Shown here: one piece after another, positions 24,591 to 32,811 of the stretch
Layout: the number at the start of each line of letters is the position of its first letter
Position numbering within the stretch: the first letter of the stretch is position 1
Source of the DNA: Treponema sp.
Lineage (GTDB): Bacteria; Spirochaetota; Spirochaetia; Treponematales; Treponemataceae
Direction of reading: 5' to 3'
Length of the DNA: 64,000 bases
Assembly (NCBI GenBank): GCA_017464425.1
Contig: JAFUDX010000028.1
Span: 1-64,000 of the forward strand
Translations under genes and position numbers: made by a program
The notes under the pieces: model-generated
Seen by the model: the letters and a program-made list of their open reading frames with translations, nothing else
Database searches by the model: none
Told to the model about the DNA's origin: nothing

Positions 24591-24668
24591 AGATTTACCC
24601 CCTTAAATCAATCAAACTAAGTATAATATATTTCCAAATATTTTCCTATTAAAAATCCGCTTTTTAAA

Positions 24669-25526
24669 CTAGCAATTTAAAATTCCCATCATCTCCCCCA
24701 GCCGCTTCGCATTCCGCGCTCCGCTTCCGTCGGGGTGGTTGTTAAAAAACACCGCCGTCCGCTTTCCCGCGCCAATCGAGCTTTGTATCACCGGCACAAA
24801 CTCGCGCAATTCGTCATCGCTGTAATCATAGCGATACCGCGCACTTCCGTTCTGCTCCCCCGAAGAGACATCTTCCTTACTGTACCACGCGAGCGCATTC
24901 CGCCCGTGCAATCTGATATACGCCGTCTTTCCAAAAAAGGGTAAGTTATGCGTGGTTTCGACAGGCTCAACCACCGAACCTGCAAATTCGCTCGCCAAGT
25001 TCGGCAGATTTCCCAACTTCGGCATATCACAGAACACCAGCCCTGCACCGCGCTCTTCCAATCCCGCAAACACGCTTTCTCGCACCCAGTCGCGGTGGCG
25101 GAATTCCACCACGCACGGGAAGTCGTTGAACTCGGCAAGCAAATCCGCAAGGTACAAGCGATTTTCCCTCGTGTAATGAAAATGTTCCGGAAACTGAAAC
25201 AGCACGGCGCACAAAGCGTCCTTTTCCAAAAGTTCCTTTACCGCCTGCTGAAATTCCCGCGCCGTTTCCTTCCAGTCGCGCCCAGCCTCATGCGTAAGTG
25301 CACGGTTCGCCTTTACGGAAAACGAAAGCCGTCCTTCGCTCCGCTCATAAAACGAGCGCATCTGATGAGGCATGGGCATTCCGTAAAACGAAAAATTGAG
25401 TTCAAGCGCGTTAAAGACCGTGGAATAAAAAGTGAGAAAATCCTGTCGCTTCAAGTCAGGCGGATAAAACACGCCCTTCCATTCGGGGTAGTCGTAGCCG
25501 CTCGTTCCGAGAAGAAAATCTTGCAT
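24669..25526 (-). CDS. DUF72 family protein carrying a translated repeat
   Basis: The 285-residue protein matches DUF72, a TIM-barrel family of unknown activity related to the YecE group: LLGTSGYDYPEWKGVFYP at the start, LELNFSFYGMP, then AYIRLHGRNALAWY and FFNNHPDGSGARNA near the end. Residues about 182-195 (SVVEPVETT and following) come from a dispersed repeat at 24952-24976 inserted just before the strand leading to RLHGRN. Relatives have a short loop there, so the fold may tolerate it. It ends 78 bp downstream of nothing else on its strand and follows the AAA ATPase by 6 bp. Confidence 0.82.
   Translation of the reverse strand: MQDFLLGTSGYDYPEWKGVFYPPDLKRQDFLTFYSTVFNALELNFSFYGMPMPHQMRSFYERSEGRLSFSVKANRALTHEAGRDWKETAREFQQAVKELLEKDALCAVLFQFPEHFHYTRENRLYLADLLAEFNDFPCVVEFRHRDWVRESVFAGLEERGAGLVFCDMPKLGNLPNLASEFAGSVVEPVETTHNLPFFGKTAYIRLHGRNALAWYSKEDVSSGEQNGSARYRYDYSDDELREFVPVIQSSIGAGKRTAVFFNNHPDGSGARNAKRLGEMMGILNC
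24952..24976. repeat. Dispersed hairpin repeat translated in the DUF72 gene
   Basis: GTGGTTTCGACAGGCTCAAC plus CACCG: the ends GTGGTT/AACCAC pair. I recognise this GGTTTCGACA-GCTCAACC type as a short interspersed repeat in several bacterial groups including Treponema. Here it is read in frame as VVEPVETT. Confidence 0.7.
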
Positions 25527-25532
25527 GTGTGG

Positions 25533-26804
25533 CTACGCTCTCAAACAGCCCACAGGAACAATCAGAATTCCGTCCTCGCGCTTGTAGGCGTAGTTTCCGA
25601 TGCCGGTAAGAATCATCTTAAAGCTCGGCGATTTCATTTTGTCGGTGTCGATAATTTTCTCAAAGGCTTTCAGGCTCTTTGCGCCTTCTTCTATCAGAGT
25701 GTCGCCGCCCAGTTTTATTTCGACCAGACCGTAGCTTCCGTCCCGAAGATGAACCACGGCATCACATTCAAGCCCATTTTTGTCGCGGTAGTGGTAAATT
25801 TCGCCGTCAATGACCTGTGCATACACGCGCAAATCCCGAATGCACAAGTTCTCAAAAAGAAGCCCCATCGTGTGCAGGTCGTTTATCAAATCTTTCGGTC
25901 CAAGCCCCAAACTCGCGCTCGCAATGGAAGAATCCACAAAATAGCGGGTGTCGGTGGTGCGGATTGCGGTTTTTGAGCGGATATTCGGATTCCATGCGGG
26001 GCAGTCTTCGATGACGAAGATTTTTTTCAGTGCGCTCGTATAGTCATACAAAGTGTCTATACTGAATGAATCGACATCGTTGCTCAGAATGTCTTTTCGG
26101 ATTTCTTCAAATTTTGCCTGAGTTCCGATGTTCCGCGCGTAGGAATGCATAAGCCGCTTTGCCCGTTCTGAATCGCGCTCTTTTTCATCAACGCGAGAAA
26201 TATCAGAATTGACCACCGCATCGTAATAGTCAAACGCCTGCCGCAACGCGACTTTTTGCGAGCAACCGACGGATTTTGGCCAGCCACCACGGCAGATAAG
26301 AAAGGCAAGCGTTTCCAAGTCGATTTCAGAAGATGCCGCAACTTGATACTCCGGGGTAAAAAGCCCTTTCAGCGAGACCTGCCCGTTTGACTCGCCGGAC
26401 TCAAAAAGCGACATGGGGCGCATGAGCATCCGCGTGATTCTGCCCGTTCCCGTGTGCGAGATTTCTTTGGTATCAGGCGGAACGGCAGAGCCAGTCAATA
26501 TGAACTGCCCGAATGAATCTCGCTGATCCACTTCAAAACGAATGGCATCCCACAGTTTTGGCGCAAGTTGCCATTCGTCTATCAGGCGGGGCGTTTTCCC
26601 TTGCAATAGAATTTGGGGATTCGTTTCTGCCATCTGCAAATTCTGTTTTTTTTGGGAAGGCTCTTGCATGAGCAAAACACTCTGTGCAACCTGTTTTGAG
26701 GTGGTCGTTTTTCCGCACCACTTCGCACCTTCCACGAGAACCGCGCCTTTTGCCTCAAGCCGTTCTTTTAAAACTTCATCTGAATATCGTTTTCTGTATT
26801 CCAT
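25533..26804 (-). CDS. AAA-14/DUF4143 ATPase
   Basis: From the ATG at 26804 (MEYRKRYSDEVLKERL) the protein is 423 residues. The AAA domain has VEGAKWCGKTTTSKQVA (Walker A), LIDEWQLAPKLW (Walker B-like) and ILTGSA (sensor 1). The C-terminal DUF4143 half has ECDAVVHLRDGSYGLVEIKL, a restriction-nuclease-like D...ExK core. The family is widespread and uncharacterised; roles in toxin-antitoxin or DNA metabolism have been suggested. The frame stays open upstream to 26921 through an array of 23-bp repeats, but that part is repeat-derived and lacks a ribosome site, so the internal ATG is preferred. Confidence 0.82.
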   Translation of the reverse strand: MEYRKRYSDEVLKERLEAKGAVLVEGAKWCGKTTTSKQVAQSVLLMQEPSQKKQNLQMAETNPQILLQGKTPRLIDEWQLAPKLWDAIRFEVDQRDSFGQFILTGSAVPPDTKEISHTGTGRITRMLMRPMSLFESGESNGQVSLKGLFTPEYQVAASSEIDLETLAFLICRGGWPKSVGCSQKVALRQAFDYYDAVVNSDISRVDEKERDSERAKRLMHSYARNIGTQAKFEEIRKDILSNDVDSFSIDTLYDYTSALKKIFVIEDCPAWNPNIRSKTAIRTTDTRYFVDSSIASASLGLGPKDLINDLHTMGLLFENLCIRDLRVYAQVIDGEIYHYRDKNGLECDAVVHLRDGSYGLVEIKLGGDTLIEEGAKSLKAFEKIIDTDKMKSPSFKMILTGIGNYAYKREDGILIVPVGCLRA

Positions 26805-26829
26805 ACCCAAGAAAAAGTATAATTCTAAA

Positions 26830-26938
26830 CCAAGAATTTGGCAAGTTTTTGATACAGAAAATAGCGATTTTTCAACCAAGACTTTGGCGTATTTTAAACC
26901 AAGATTTTGGCGATTTTCCAACCGAGAATTCGGCGAAT
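26830..26938. repeat. 23-bp tandem array of CCAAGA-TTTGG palindromes
   Basis: Palindromic cores lie at 26830-26841, 26876-26887, 26899-26910 and 26922-26933. Steps are 46, 23 and 23 bp; a decayed unit at 26853-26864 fills the double step. The cores read CCAAGANTTTGG, and the last one is CCGAGAATTCGG, with both arms changed together. Each is followed by a CGATTTT-like spacer. The array lies directly before the AAA/DUF4143 gene. Confidence 0.75.
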
Positions 26939-26988
26939 TTTTTACACAGTAGACAGAATCAAAAAAAAATTTCGCGCGCCACTTTCAC

Positions 26989-27017
26989 TTGCACAAAATT
27001 ATATTTTATGCAATACT
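26989..27017 (+). promoter_or_regulatory. Candidate promoter for the nitroreductase gene
   Basis: TTGCAC (26989-26994), a 17-bp spacer and AATACT (27012-27017) precede the ATG at 27049 by 31 bp, with AGAGGT as ribosome site. It points away from the 23-bp palindrome array. Confidence 0.5.
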
Positions 27018-27048
27018 TTTCTCATCTCACACAAATAGAGGTAAAACC

Positions 27049-27579
27049 ATGTCAGATATTTTACAGACACTCAAAGAACGCAGAAGCTGCCGCAAGTACA
27101 AGACGGAGCTGATTCCGCAGGAAACATTGGACAAAATCCTTGAAGCGGGCACTTTCGCCGCAAGCGGAATGGGAAAGCAGAGCGCGATTATCGTTGCGAT
27201 TACGAACAAGGAAATCCGCGATAAAATTTCAGAACTGAACGCCCGCGTCATGGGGAAAACCGATATTGACCCGTTCTACGGCGCACCCGAAATCATCGTC
27301 GTGCTCGCAGACAAAGGCAACCGCCCCACCACTTACATTCACGACGGCTCGCTCGTGCTCGGAAATATGATGAACGAGGCGGAAAGCTTGGGCGTGGCGA
27401 CCTGCTGGATTCACCGTGCAAAGGAAGTCTTTGAGAGCGATGAAGGAAAAGCATTGCTCGCTTCATGGGGAATCACTGGCGACTACGAGGGAATCGGAAA
27501 TCTCGCCGTGGGCTTTGCCGACGCTCCCAAAAATGCGCCCGCCCCGCGCAAAGAAAACTACATTTACTATGTAAAATAA
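27049..27579 (+). CDS. Nitroreductase-family flavoprotein
   Basis: The 176-residue protein is a compact nitroreductase: RRSCRKYKTELIP (residues 10-22) is the FMN-phosphate-binding start, AGTFAASGMGKQSA the following active-site loop, and LGVATCWIHRA plus IGNLAVGFAD the C-terminal conserved elements. Such homodimeric enzymes use FMN and NAD(P)H to reduce nitro compounds or quinones. The ATG at 27049 has an AGAGGT ribosome site; the open frame extends upstream to 26989 but overlaps the promoter. It is the rightmost gene of the island and shares a bidirectional terminator with fliG. Confidence 0.88.
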   Translation: MSDILQTLKERRSCRKYKTELIPQETLDKILEAGTFAASGMGKQSAIIVAITNKEIRDKISELNARVMGKTDIDPFYGAPEIIVVLADKGNRPTTYIHDGSLVLGNMMNEAESLGVATCWIHRAKEVFESDEGKALLASWGITGDYEGIGNLAVGFADAPKNAPAPRKENYIYYVK

Positions 27580-27580
27580 C

Positions 27581-27614
27581 AAAAAAGGCTGCCCGCAAAG
27601 GACAGCCCGTTTTG
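27581..27614. terminator. Bidirectional terminator between nitroreductase and fliG
   Basis: GGCTGCCC (27587-27594) and GGACAGCC (27600-27607) form an 8-bp stem with one wobble pair, flanked by A6 on the left and TTTT on the right. It ends the minus-strand flgB-fliG transcript and the plus-strand nitroreductase transcript, so fliH is unlikely to be reached from the fliG side. Confidence 0.8.
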
Positions 27615-27625
27615 TAATCGGATTT

Positions 27626-28681
27626 TTATACCACCAATTCGTCTTCGCCAGAACGAGCGATAACAATTTCGCCCGCGTCTTCGAGACGACGGATTGTCGA
27701 AACGATTTTCTGCTGAGCTTCTTCGACATCCTTCAAGCGGACAGGTCCCATGAATTCCATATCTTCTTTGAGCATTGAAGCAGCACGCTTTGACATATTG
27801 CGGAAAATCTTGTCTTGAACTTCGGTATCCACCGATTTGAGTGCCTTTGAAAGTTCCTGCGTATCGACTTCGCGGAGAACCTTCTGAATCGCACGGTCGT
27901 CGAGCATAACGATGTCTTCGAAGACGAACATTCGCTTTTTGATTTCCTCTGCCAAATCCGGGTCTTCTTCTTCGAGAGATTCGATAATCGCCTTTTCAGA
28001 AGAGCGGTCAACAAGGTTGAGGATTTCAACGATAGACTCGACACCACCCGCGGCAGTGTAGTCTTCACTAGAAAGCGTAGAAAGTTTCTTTTCAAGAACG
28101 CGCTCGACTTCACGCAAAACGTCCGGGCTTGTTCGGTCCATCGTAGCCAATCGCTTTGAAACTTCCGGCTGAATCTCAGGCGGTAAGTTCTGCAAAATGA
28201 CGGCTGCCTTTCCCGGCTCCAAATATGCCAAAATCAACGCGATTGTCTGCGGATATTCCTGCTGAATGAAGTTGAGAAGATGCGCTGGGTCTGTTCGGCG
28301 GATAAAGTCGAACGGACGAACCTGCAAGCTCGAAGTAAGGCGGTTGATAATATCGATTGCCTTTTGGCTTCCCAACGATTTTTCGAGCAATTCACGCGCG
28401 TAGTCGATACCACCCGTTGTGATAAAGTTCTGCGCTGCCATGAGCTCCTGGAATTCTTCAAGAACCTGGTCTTTAAAGTCAGAATCAACGGTTTCCAAGC
28501 GCGCGATTTCAAAAGTGAGCGTTTCAACTTCATCTTCGCGCAAATGCTTCATGATTTCGGAAGAAACATCAGAACCAAGCGAAACGAGGAAGATTGCGGC
28601 CTTCTGGCGGCCAGTGAGATTTTTATAATCCTTTGCCCCACCCTTTTTACCGTGTGCGGCTGCTGGTTTTGCTTCTGCCAT
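27626..28681 (-). CDS. fliG: Flagellar motor switch protein FliG
   Basis: The 351-residue protein has the three FliG domains. The N-terminal part binds the FliF ring (KNLTGRQKAAIFLVSLG), the middle binds FliM (RPFDFIRRTDPAHLLNFIQQE with the EHPQT-like QEYPQT), and the C-terminal domain bears the charged torque helix (LDDRAIQKVLREVDTQEL). It sits in the cytoplasmic C-ring and interacts with MotA. It lies 3 bp after fliF. Normally fliH follows; here a terminator and the accessory island do. Confidence 0.95.
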   Translation of the reverse strand: MAEAKPAAAHGKKGGAKDYKNLTGRQKAAIFLVSLGSDVSSEIMKHLREDEVETLTFEIARLETVDSDFKDQVLEEFQELMAAQNFITTGGIDYARELLEKSLGSQKAIDIINRLTSSLQVRPFDFIRRTDPAHLLNFIQQEYPQTIALILAYLEPGKAAVILQNLPPEIQPEVSKRLATMDRTSPDVLREVERVLEKKLSTLSSEDYTAAGGVESIVEILNLVDRSSEKAIIESLEEEDPDLAEEIKKRMFVFEDIVMLDDRAIQKVLREVDTQELSKALKSVDTEVQDKIFRNMSKRAASMLKEDMEFMGPVRLKDVEEAQQKIVSTIRRLEDAGEIVIARSGEDELVV

Positions 28682-28684
28682 TCT

Positions 28685-30469
28685 CTACTCCTCCATCATC
28701 CAAGTTCTGATGAGCATTGCGACATCCTCAGGATGCTCTTTTGCCATAGCGATTGCATTTTCTTGCAGTTCGGCGCGCTTTCGCTCTTCGACAGACATAG
28801 TAACTTCCATGCCTTCTTGTTTTGCGTCCCACAGAGCCTTTTCGCGCTCTGCCTGCTGACGGCGCAAGAGTTCTTCTTCGCGGAGTCGGCGACGGCGTTC
28901 AAGTTCTCGGCTAATCATTCTGAATACGATGAATGCCACAAGAATGATGACCACACCTATTAAGACGAGCATGATTGTCTTTCGAGTTTGCTGAGCGCGG
29001 ATAATCGCTTCGTCTTCGATGTCCCAGTCATCTTCACGCGGAATCGGCCATGAAGTAATCGTAACAGAATCCCCACGAGTACGGTTGTAGCCGATTGCAT
29101 CTTGAACAATGGTTGCAGCCCGCGCGCGCGTATCTTCATTTACCGGGCGGTACACGCGAACGATATGACCCAATCGGAATCGAATATTGTCGTTGTCTTC
29201 AACATTCGGATATTTTTCTTCGTATTTTGTTTTGAGGGTTTCAAAATTCTTTTCGGTTACGAACACAGGATTATTGCCGCCGTCAAGTTCCTTTTCCCAA
29301 CGGCCGTCAATATTTGCAGAGGCAGTGATTCGGTCAATAGAAGGAGCCTTTTCGATATGCTTTTGCTCGGTGTTCACCACATAATTCTTTGTCGTGCCTT
29401 CTTCTTTTGACTCACCGATGACATTCGACATATCTGAATACACAGGCGGATTCTGACCTTCAACACCCGCAGGACCTTCTGGATTGTAGCCCGTGCCCGT
29501 CCATTTTTTGGTAACGCTCTGCTCAGAAATCGCAAACGAATCGACTGTTTCCAATTCTGAATACGGCGTATCTGGGTTATCAGGCGTTTTTGTGATTGGC
29601 GTGTACTCGGTTTTGTCACTCGTGATTTTTGACATATCCATGTCGATTGCAACGGCAACGGCACGCACACGGTCAGCCGTAAAATTCTGCTGAAGCATGT
29701 CCTGAACTTTTGCAGCGAGCTGAGCTTCTTTTTGTGCGATAAAATCCTGTTGTTTTTTGACGACATCAACGGCATCAAATTCTGCCATGCCTTCAAAATT
29801 ATTGAGAATATTTCCTTGCTTATCTGAAATTTTAACGTTTTCTTCAAGAAGACCCGGAACCGCGCTCATAATCAAGTCTTGCACGCCACGGATTCTTCTG
29901 CGTTCGGGGGTATCGCCACGCAAAGAAAGAATGACGCTCGCTTGCGCAGGGCGCGAATTTCGGGCAAAAAGACCTTCGCTTGCCTGATTGATTACGACAT
30001 TCGCTTCGGCAATCCAGTCCAAAGATTCGAGCTGCTGTTTAATTTGGTTGTTTACGCGCTGAAGTTTGCGCTCGTTTCGTTCAAAATCAGTGGTCGTCCA
30101 GTCGCGGACATTGAGTTCTTCATCCCACACATTGTATGCCGAAGAAAGAATTCCCTCAGTGGTTAAGTCTGTGCGGATTCGCTTTGCCGTGCGTTCATCA
30201 GGAACGGTAAAAATGCCCGTCGTTTCGTTGTAGGTGAAGTCAACATTTTTTTGCTCAAGATGAGTGATGATTTCGTCACGCTTTGCCTCATCAGTAATGG
30301 GCGTGCGGAACAGCGGAACCGTTGTGGGCTTTGAAGAGCCACGGAACACGATGACTAAAACGACAATAACCGCGACCAAAATGCCCGCGGCGATTGCTTT
30401 TTGAATGGGCTTCCATGCAGCCCACATACTTTTTAACTTGGCAGTCGTATTTTTAAGCCAGTCGTTCAT
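28685..30469 (-). CDS. fliF: Flagellar MS-ring protein FliF
   Basis: The 594-residue protein has an N-terminal membrane helix (AIAAGILVAVIVVLVIVF, about 25-42), ring-building motifs in the periplasmic part (including ASVILSLRGDTPERRRIRGV), and a second helix near 500-522. The cytoplasmic tail (EHPEDVAMLIRTWMMEE) is the FliG-binding end. FliF polymerises as the base of the motor. Upstream a 78-bp gap separates it from fliE. Confidence 0.95.
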   Translation of the reverse strand: MNDWLKNTTAKLKSMWAAWKPIQKAIAAGILVAVIVVLVIVFRGSSKPTTVPLFRTPITDEAKRDEIITHLEQKNVDFTYNETTGIFTVPDERTAKRIRTDLTTEGILSSAYNVWDEELNVRDWTTTDFERNERKLQRVNNQIKQQLESLDWIAEANVVINQASEGLFARNSRPAQASVILSLRGDTPERRRIRGVQDLIMSAVPGLLEENVKISDKQGNILNNFEGMAEFDAVDVVKKQQDFIAQKEAQLAAKVQDMLQQNFTADRVRAVAVAIDMDMSKITSDKTEYTPITKTPDNPDTPYSELETVDSFAISEQSVTKKWTGTGYNPEGPAGVEGQNPPVYSDMSNVIGESKEEGTTKNYVVNTEQKHIEKAPSIDRITASANIDGRWEKELDGGNNPVFVTEKNFETLKTKYEEKYPNVEDNDNIRFRLGHIVRVYRPVNEDTRARAATIVQDAIGYNRTRGDSVTITSWPIPREDDWDIEDEAIIRAQQTRKTIMLVLIGVVIILVAFIVFRMISRELERRRRLREEELLRRQQAEREKALWDAKQEGMEVTMSVEERKRAELQENAIAMAKEHPEDVAMLIRTWMMEE

Positions 30470-30547
30470 CTACCCCTCCCGTGAACGAACAACAATATAT
30501 TATAATAACACACTTTCCAGAATTTGGAAAGAAGATTATAAATCTAC

Positions 30548-30901
30548 CTATCTGTTGGTTGAAAGTTCGTTCCAACCTGTAATCAGACGGTCAATGACGG
30601 TCTGCGCGAGGCTCAAAGACATCTGCGCTTTTGCCATTGCGGTGGTCACATCATGAATATCGACAGAATCAGGGTCAGTTATGAGTTTTTCCTGCACACG
30701 ATTCACATCAAGCTGCTGATTATTCATTTCTGAAACAGCATTCACAAGGTACGACTCAAATGTGCCGAATGATTTTTGATTCTGAACTTGATTTTCGCCA
30801 TTCTGACCTGGGATAAGCGACGTAAGTTTTGCCGTTCCCACATGAGCCTGATTTGTGCGCGTCATCTCGATTGATGACAATGTTGGCATTGTAATATTCA
30901 T
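30548..30901 (-). CDS. fliE: Flagellar hook-basal body protein FliE
   Basis: The 117-residue protein matches FliE, the adapter between MS ring and rod: SFGTFESYLVNAVSEMNNQQ and DIHDVTTAMAKAQMSLSLAQTVIDRLITGWNELSTNR cover the conserved C-terminal helices. It is exported by the flagellar type III system and lacks a signal peptide. It lies in the order flgB-flgC-fliE-fliF-fliG, 55 bp after flgC. Confidence 0.92.
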   Translation of the reverse strand: MNITMPTLSSIEMTRTNQAHVGTAKLTSLIPGQNGENQVQNQKSFGTFESYLVNAVSEMNNQQLDVNRVQEKLITDPDSVDIHDVTTAMAKAQMSLSLAQTVIDRLITGWNELSTNR

Positions 30902-30956
30902 AATTCTCCACCCAATACTATTTTACAAAAAAATTGTCATTATGACAATAATATTT

Positions 30957-31418
30957 TTAGCTTCGTCCGATTTCAAGTGCGCTTGAGAACATGTCTTTCG
31001 CGCCCTGCACGACAGTTGAGTTTGCTTCATACGCTCTGGAAGCCGAAATCAAATCAACCATTTCGTTTACGATGTTCACATTCGGGTACTCAACATAACC
31101 TTTGTTAGGTCCCGATTGAATCGCATCTGGGTTCGTCGGGTCGTACACAAGGCGGCCTTGCGTGGTATCTTTTACGATTTCCCTAACACGAACGCCTTTT
31201 CCAGGTCCATTATCTTGGTCAGCCGAAACAAACGGGCTTCTCCAGGTCGGATGGCTAGAGGCAATCGGCTCAATAACGACAGAAGATTTTTTGAACGCGC
31301 CACCTTCTGGTGTTCGGGTTGTCGAAGCGTTGGCGATGTTGTTAGAAATCACATCAGTTCTGAGTCGCCCCACGCTCATCCCCGTAGCCGCTATATTAAT
31401 CGAAGTAAACATTCCCAT
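30957..31418 (-). CDS. flgC: Flagellar proximal rod protein FlgC
   Basis: From the ATG at 31418, preceded by CAGGAGATT, the protein is 153 residues. It starts MGMFTSINIAATGMSVGRLR with the rod-protein ANNxANxxT-like motif SNNIANASTTRT, and ends with the conserved VNIVNEMVDLISASRAYEAN segment. It forms the periplasmic rod with FlgB, FlgF and FlgG. An 18-residue-periodic heptad repeat region (31437-31510) separates it from flgB. Confidence 0.93.
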   Translation of the reverse strand: MGMFTSINIAATGMSVGRLRTDVISNNIANASTTRTPEGGAFKKSSVVIEPIASSHPTWRSPFVSADQDNGPGKGVRVREIVKDTTQGRLVYDPTNPDAIQSGPNKGYVEYPNVNIVNEMVDLISASRAYEANSTVVQGAKDMFSSALEIGRS

Positions 31419-31436
31419 AATCAATCTCCTGTGTTT

Positions 31437-31510
31437 TTAGTTAGCAGTTAGCAATGAGCAGGTAGCAATTTTTAACTTCTTACTGCACACTGCTCACTTC
31501 TCACTTTTTT
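31437..31510. repeat. Heptad-based inverted repeat between flgB and flgC
   Basis: One arm consists of 7-bp units AGTTAGC, AGTTAGC, AATGAGC and AGGTAGC; the other arm has complementary GCTCACT/GCACACT-type units. The same family lies at 49815, 50172 and inside the gene at 33618. Confidence 0.75.
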
Positions 31511-31927
31511 TTATCTCTTCATCGCAGTTTTTACTTGGCTGAACTCGAAATTTTCAAGCTGAGCCAAAAGACGGTAGTTGAGCTGAATCTTCATGATGTT
31601 CATTGCTTCGTATTCAGGGTCAACATTGTTTCCGTTCGCGTTGGCGGTGGTTGTCCAGTCTGTTACACGGCGCGGCTCAACGGTGTGCCAATCATAAGGC
31701 TCGTCAAGCTGAATATGCTTTTCATTTGTGCGGGTAAGCTGGAAGCGGTGCTCGGTGTCTTTTTCGCTGTCGAAAGCTTTTTTAAGTTCGCTCTCAAAAT
31801 TTACAGTCTGTCTCTTGTAATTCGGAACTTCAGAATTCGCAATATTGTTTGCAGAAACCTGATAACGAAGCTGGTTCACATCCATCGCACGAGATAATAA
31901 ATCTACTGACCGTGTAAAACTATTCAT
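31511..31927 (-). CDS. flgB: Flagellar rod protein FlgB
   Basis: The 138-residue protein opens NSFTRSVDLLSRAMDVNQLR and contains SANNIANSEVPNYKRQ, the rod/hook family signature. It forms the most proximal rod ring. No ribosome site precedes the ATG at 31927. A sigma-28-like promoter would start transcription at about this ATG, so the mRNA may be leaderless. It is the first gene of the flgB-fliG operon. Confidence 0.92.
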   Translation of the reverse strand: MNSFTRSVDLLSRAMDVNQLRYQVSANNIANSEVPNYKRQTVNFESELKKAFDSEKDTEHRFQLTRTNEKHIQLDEPYDWHTVEPRRVTDWTTTANANGNNVDPEYEAMNIMKIQLNYRLLAQLENFEFSQVKTAMKR

Positions 31928-31933
31928 ACTATG

Positions 31934-31960
31934 AATATCGGAATTTGAAAATGAAAGTTA
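31934..31960 (-). promoter_or_regulatory. Sigma-28-like promoter candidate before flgB
   Basis: Minus strand: TTAA (31960-31957), 15 bp, TCCGATAT (31941-31934). The sigma-28 consensus is TAAA-N15-GCCGATAA, so 3 of 4 and 6 of 8 bases agree. Only 6 bp separate it from the flgB ATG. The match is suggestive, not decisive. Confidence 0.35.
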
Positions 31961-31968
31961 AGATTTTT

Positions 31969-32033
31969 TGACGCGGATAAACGCAGATACACGCGGATTA
32001 TATATCTGTGTCCATCTGCGTGCATCCGCGTCT
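31969..32033. repeat. Inverted repeat of the GCGGAT...ATCCGC family
   Basis: GACGCGGATAAACGCAGATA and a reverse-complement-like right arm (ATCTGCG, ATCCGCGTC) form a roughly 65-bp quasi-hairpin in the gap upstream of flgB and downstream of the ABC ATPase gene. A related element lies at 34249. Confidence 0.75.
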
Positions 32034-32037
32034 CATT

Positions 32038-32787
32038 CTATTGGTTAAATCGCTTTAAGAAATCTTTGAGTCTGTCTGTCTGCGGATTGTTGATAAGAGA
32101 TTTTGGCTCGCCTTCTTCCACGATTACGCCGTCCGCCATGAAGATGATTTTATCGCTTATGTCGCGGGCGAAGGACATTTCGTGCGTCACGACAATCATC
32201 GTCATTTTTTCGCTCGCAAGCTGCCGGATTACGGCTAAGATTTCGCCCGTAAGCTCCGGGTCAAGCGCACTCGTCGGCTCATCGAACAACAGCACTTTTG
32301 GCTTTAAGGCAAGGCTCCGCGCGATTGAGACGCGCTGCTGCTGACCGCCTGAAAGCTCGCACGGATAGGCGTTTTCTTTTTCGGATAAGCCCACATCGCT
32401 GAGCAATTTTCGCGCCACGGCGACCGCCTCGTCTTTCGGAGTTTTTAAAACATGAATCTGCGCGTCGGTAATGTTCTGCAAAACGCTCATGTGCGGGAAA
32501 AGATTGAAATTCTGGAACACAAAGCCCAAGTTCAAGCCGATTTCACGCAAGTCTTTTTTGCCCGCATACACGCCGCTCTGCACAATCGGCTTATCGCACA
32601 CGAAAATCGAGCCGTCATCAACCGTCTCCAGCTGGGCGATACAACGCAACATCGTGGACTTTCCGCTTCCGCTCGGCCCGATAATGCCCAAAATCTCGCC
32701 CTGCTCCACATCAAAGGAGATGTCCTTCAAGACCTGCACGCCGTCCGAAAATGATTTTTTGATATTTTTAACACTGATTATTGGCAT
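32038..32787 (-). CDS. Polar amino acid ABC transporter ATPase (GlnQ/HisP-like)
   Basis: From the ATG at 32787 (MPIISVKNIKKSF) the protein is 249 residues. Walker A is IIGPSGSGKSTMLRCI, the signature is LSGGQQQRVSIARSLAL, Walker B is KVLLFDEPTSALDPEL, and the late His is in VTHEMSFARD. The NLFPHMSVLQNIT Q-loop region is typical of polar amino acid importers. No permease or binding protein is adjacent, so its partners must be elsewhere. An in-frame ATG 21 bp upstream is possible but lacks a ribosome site. Confidence 0.88.
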   Translation of the reverse strand: MPIISVKNIKKSFSDGVQVLKDISFDVEQGEILGIIGPSGSGKSTMLRCIAQLETVDDGSIFVCDKPIVQSGVYAGKKDLREIGLNLGFVFQNFNLFPHMSVLQNITDAQIHVLKTPKDEAVAVARKLLSDVGLSEKENAYPCELSGGQQQRVSIARSLALKPKVLLFDEPTSALDPELTGEILAVIRQLASEKMTMIVVTHEMSFARDISDKIIFMADGVIVEEGEPKSLINNPQTDRLKDFLKRFNQ

Positions 32788-32811
32788 ATGATTAAAAGAT
32801 ACTAGCACATA

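Noticed and set aside
26805..26921. N-terminal extension of the AAA/DUF4143 protein
   Set aside because: The extra 39 codons come from the 23-bp repeats; the internal ATG aligns with the usual start of the family.
26830..26938. Iterons of a plasmid or phage origin
   Set aside because: No replication protein in the window, and the repeats directly precede an AAA/DUF4143 gene in a chromosomal context.
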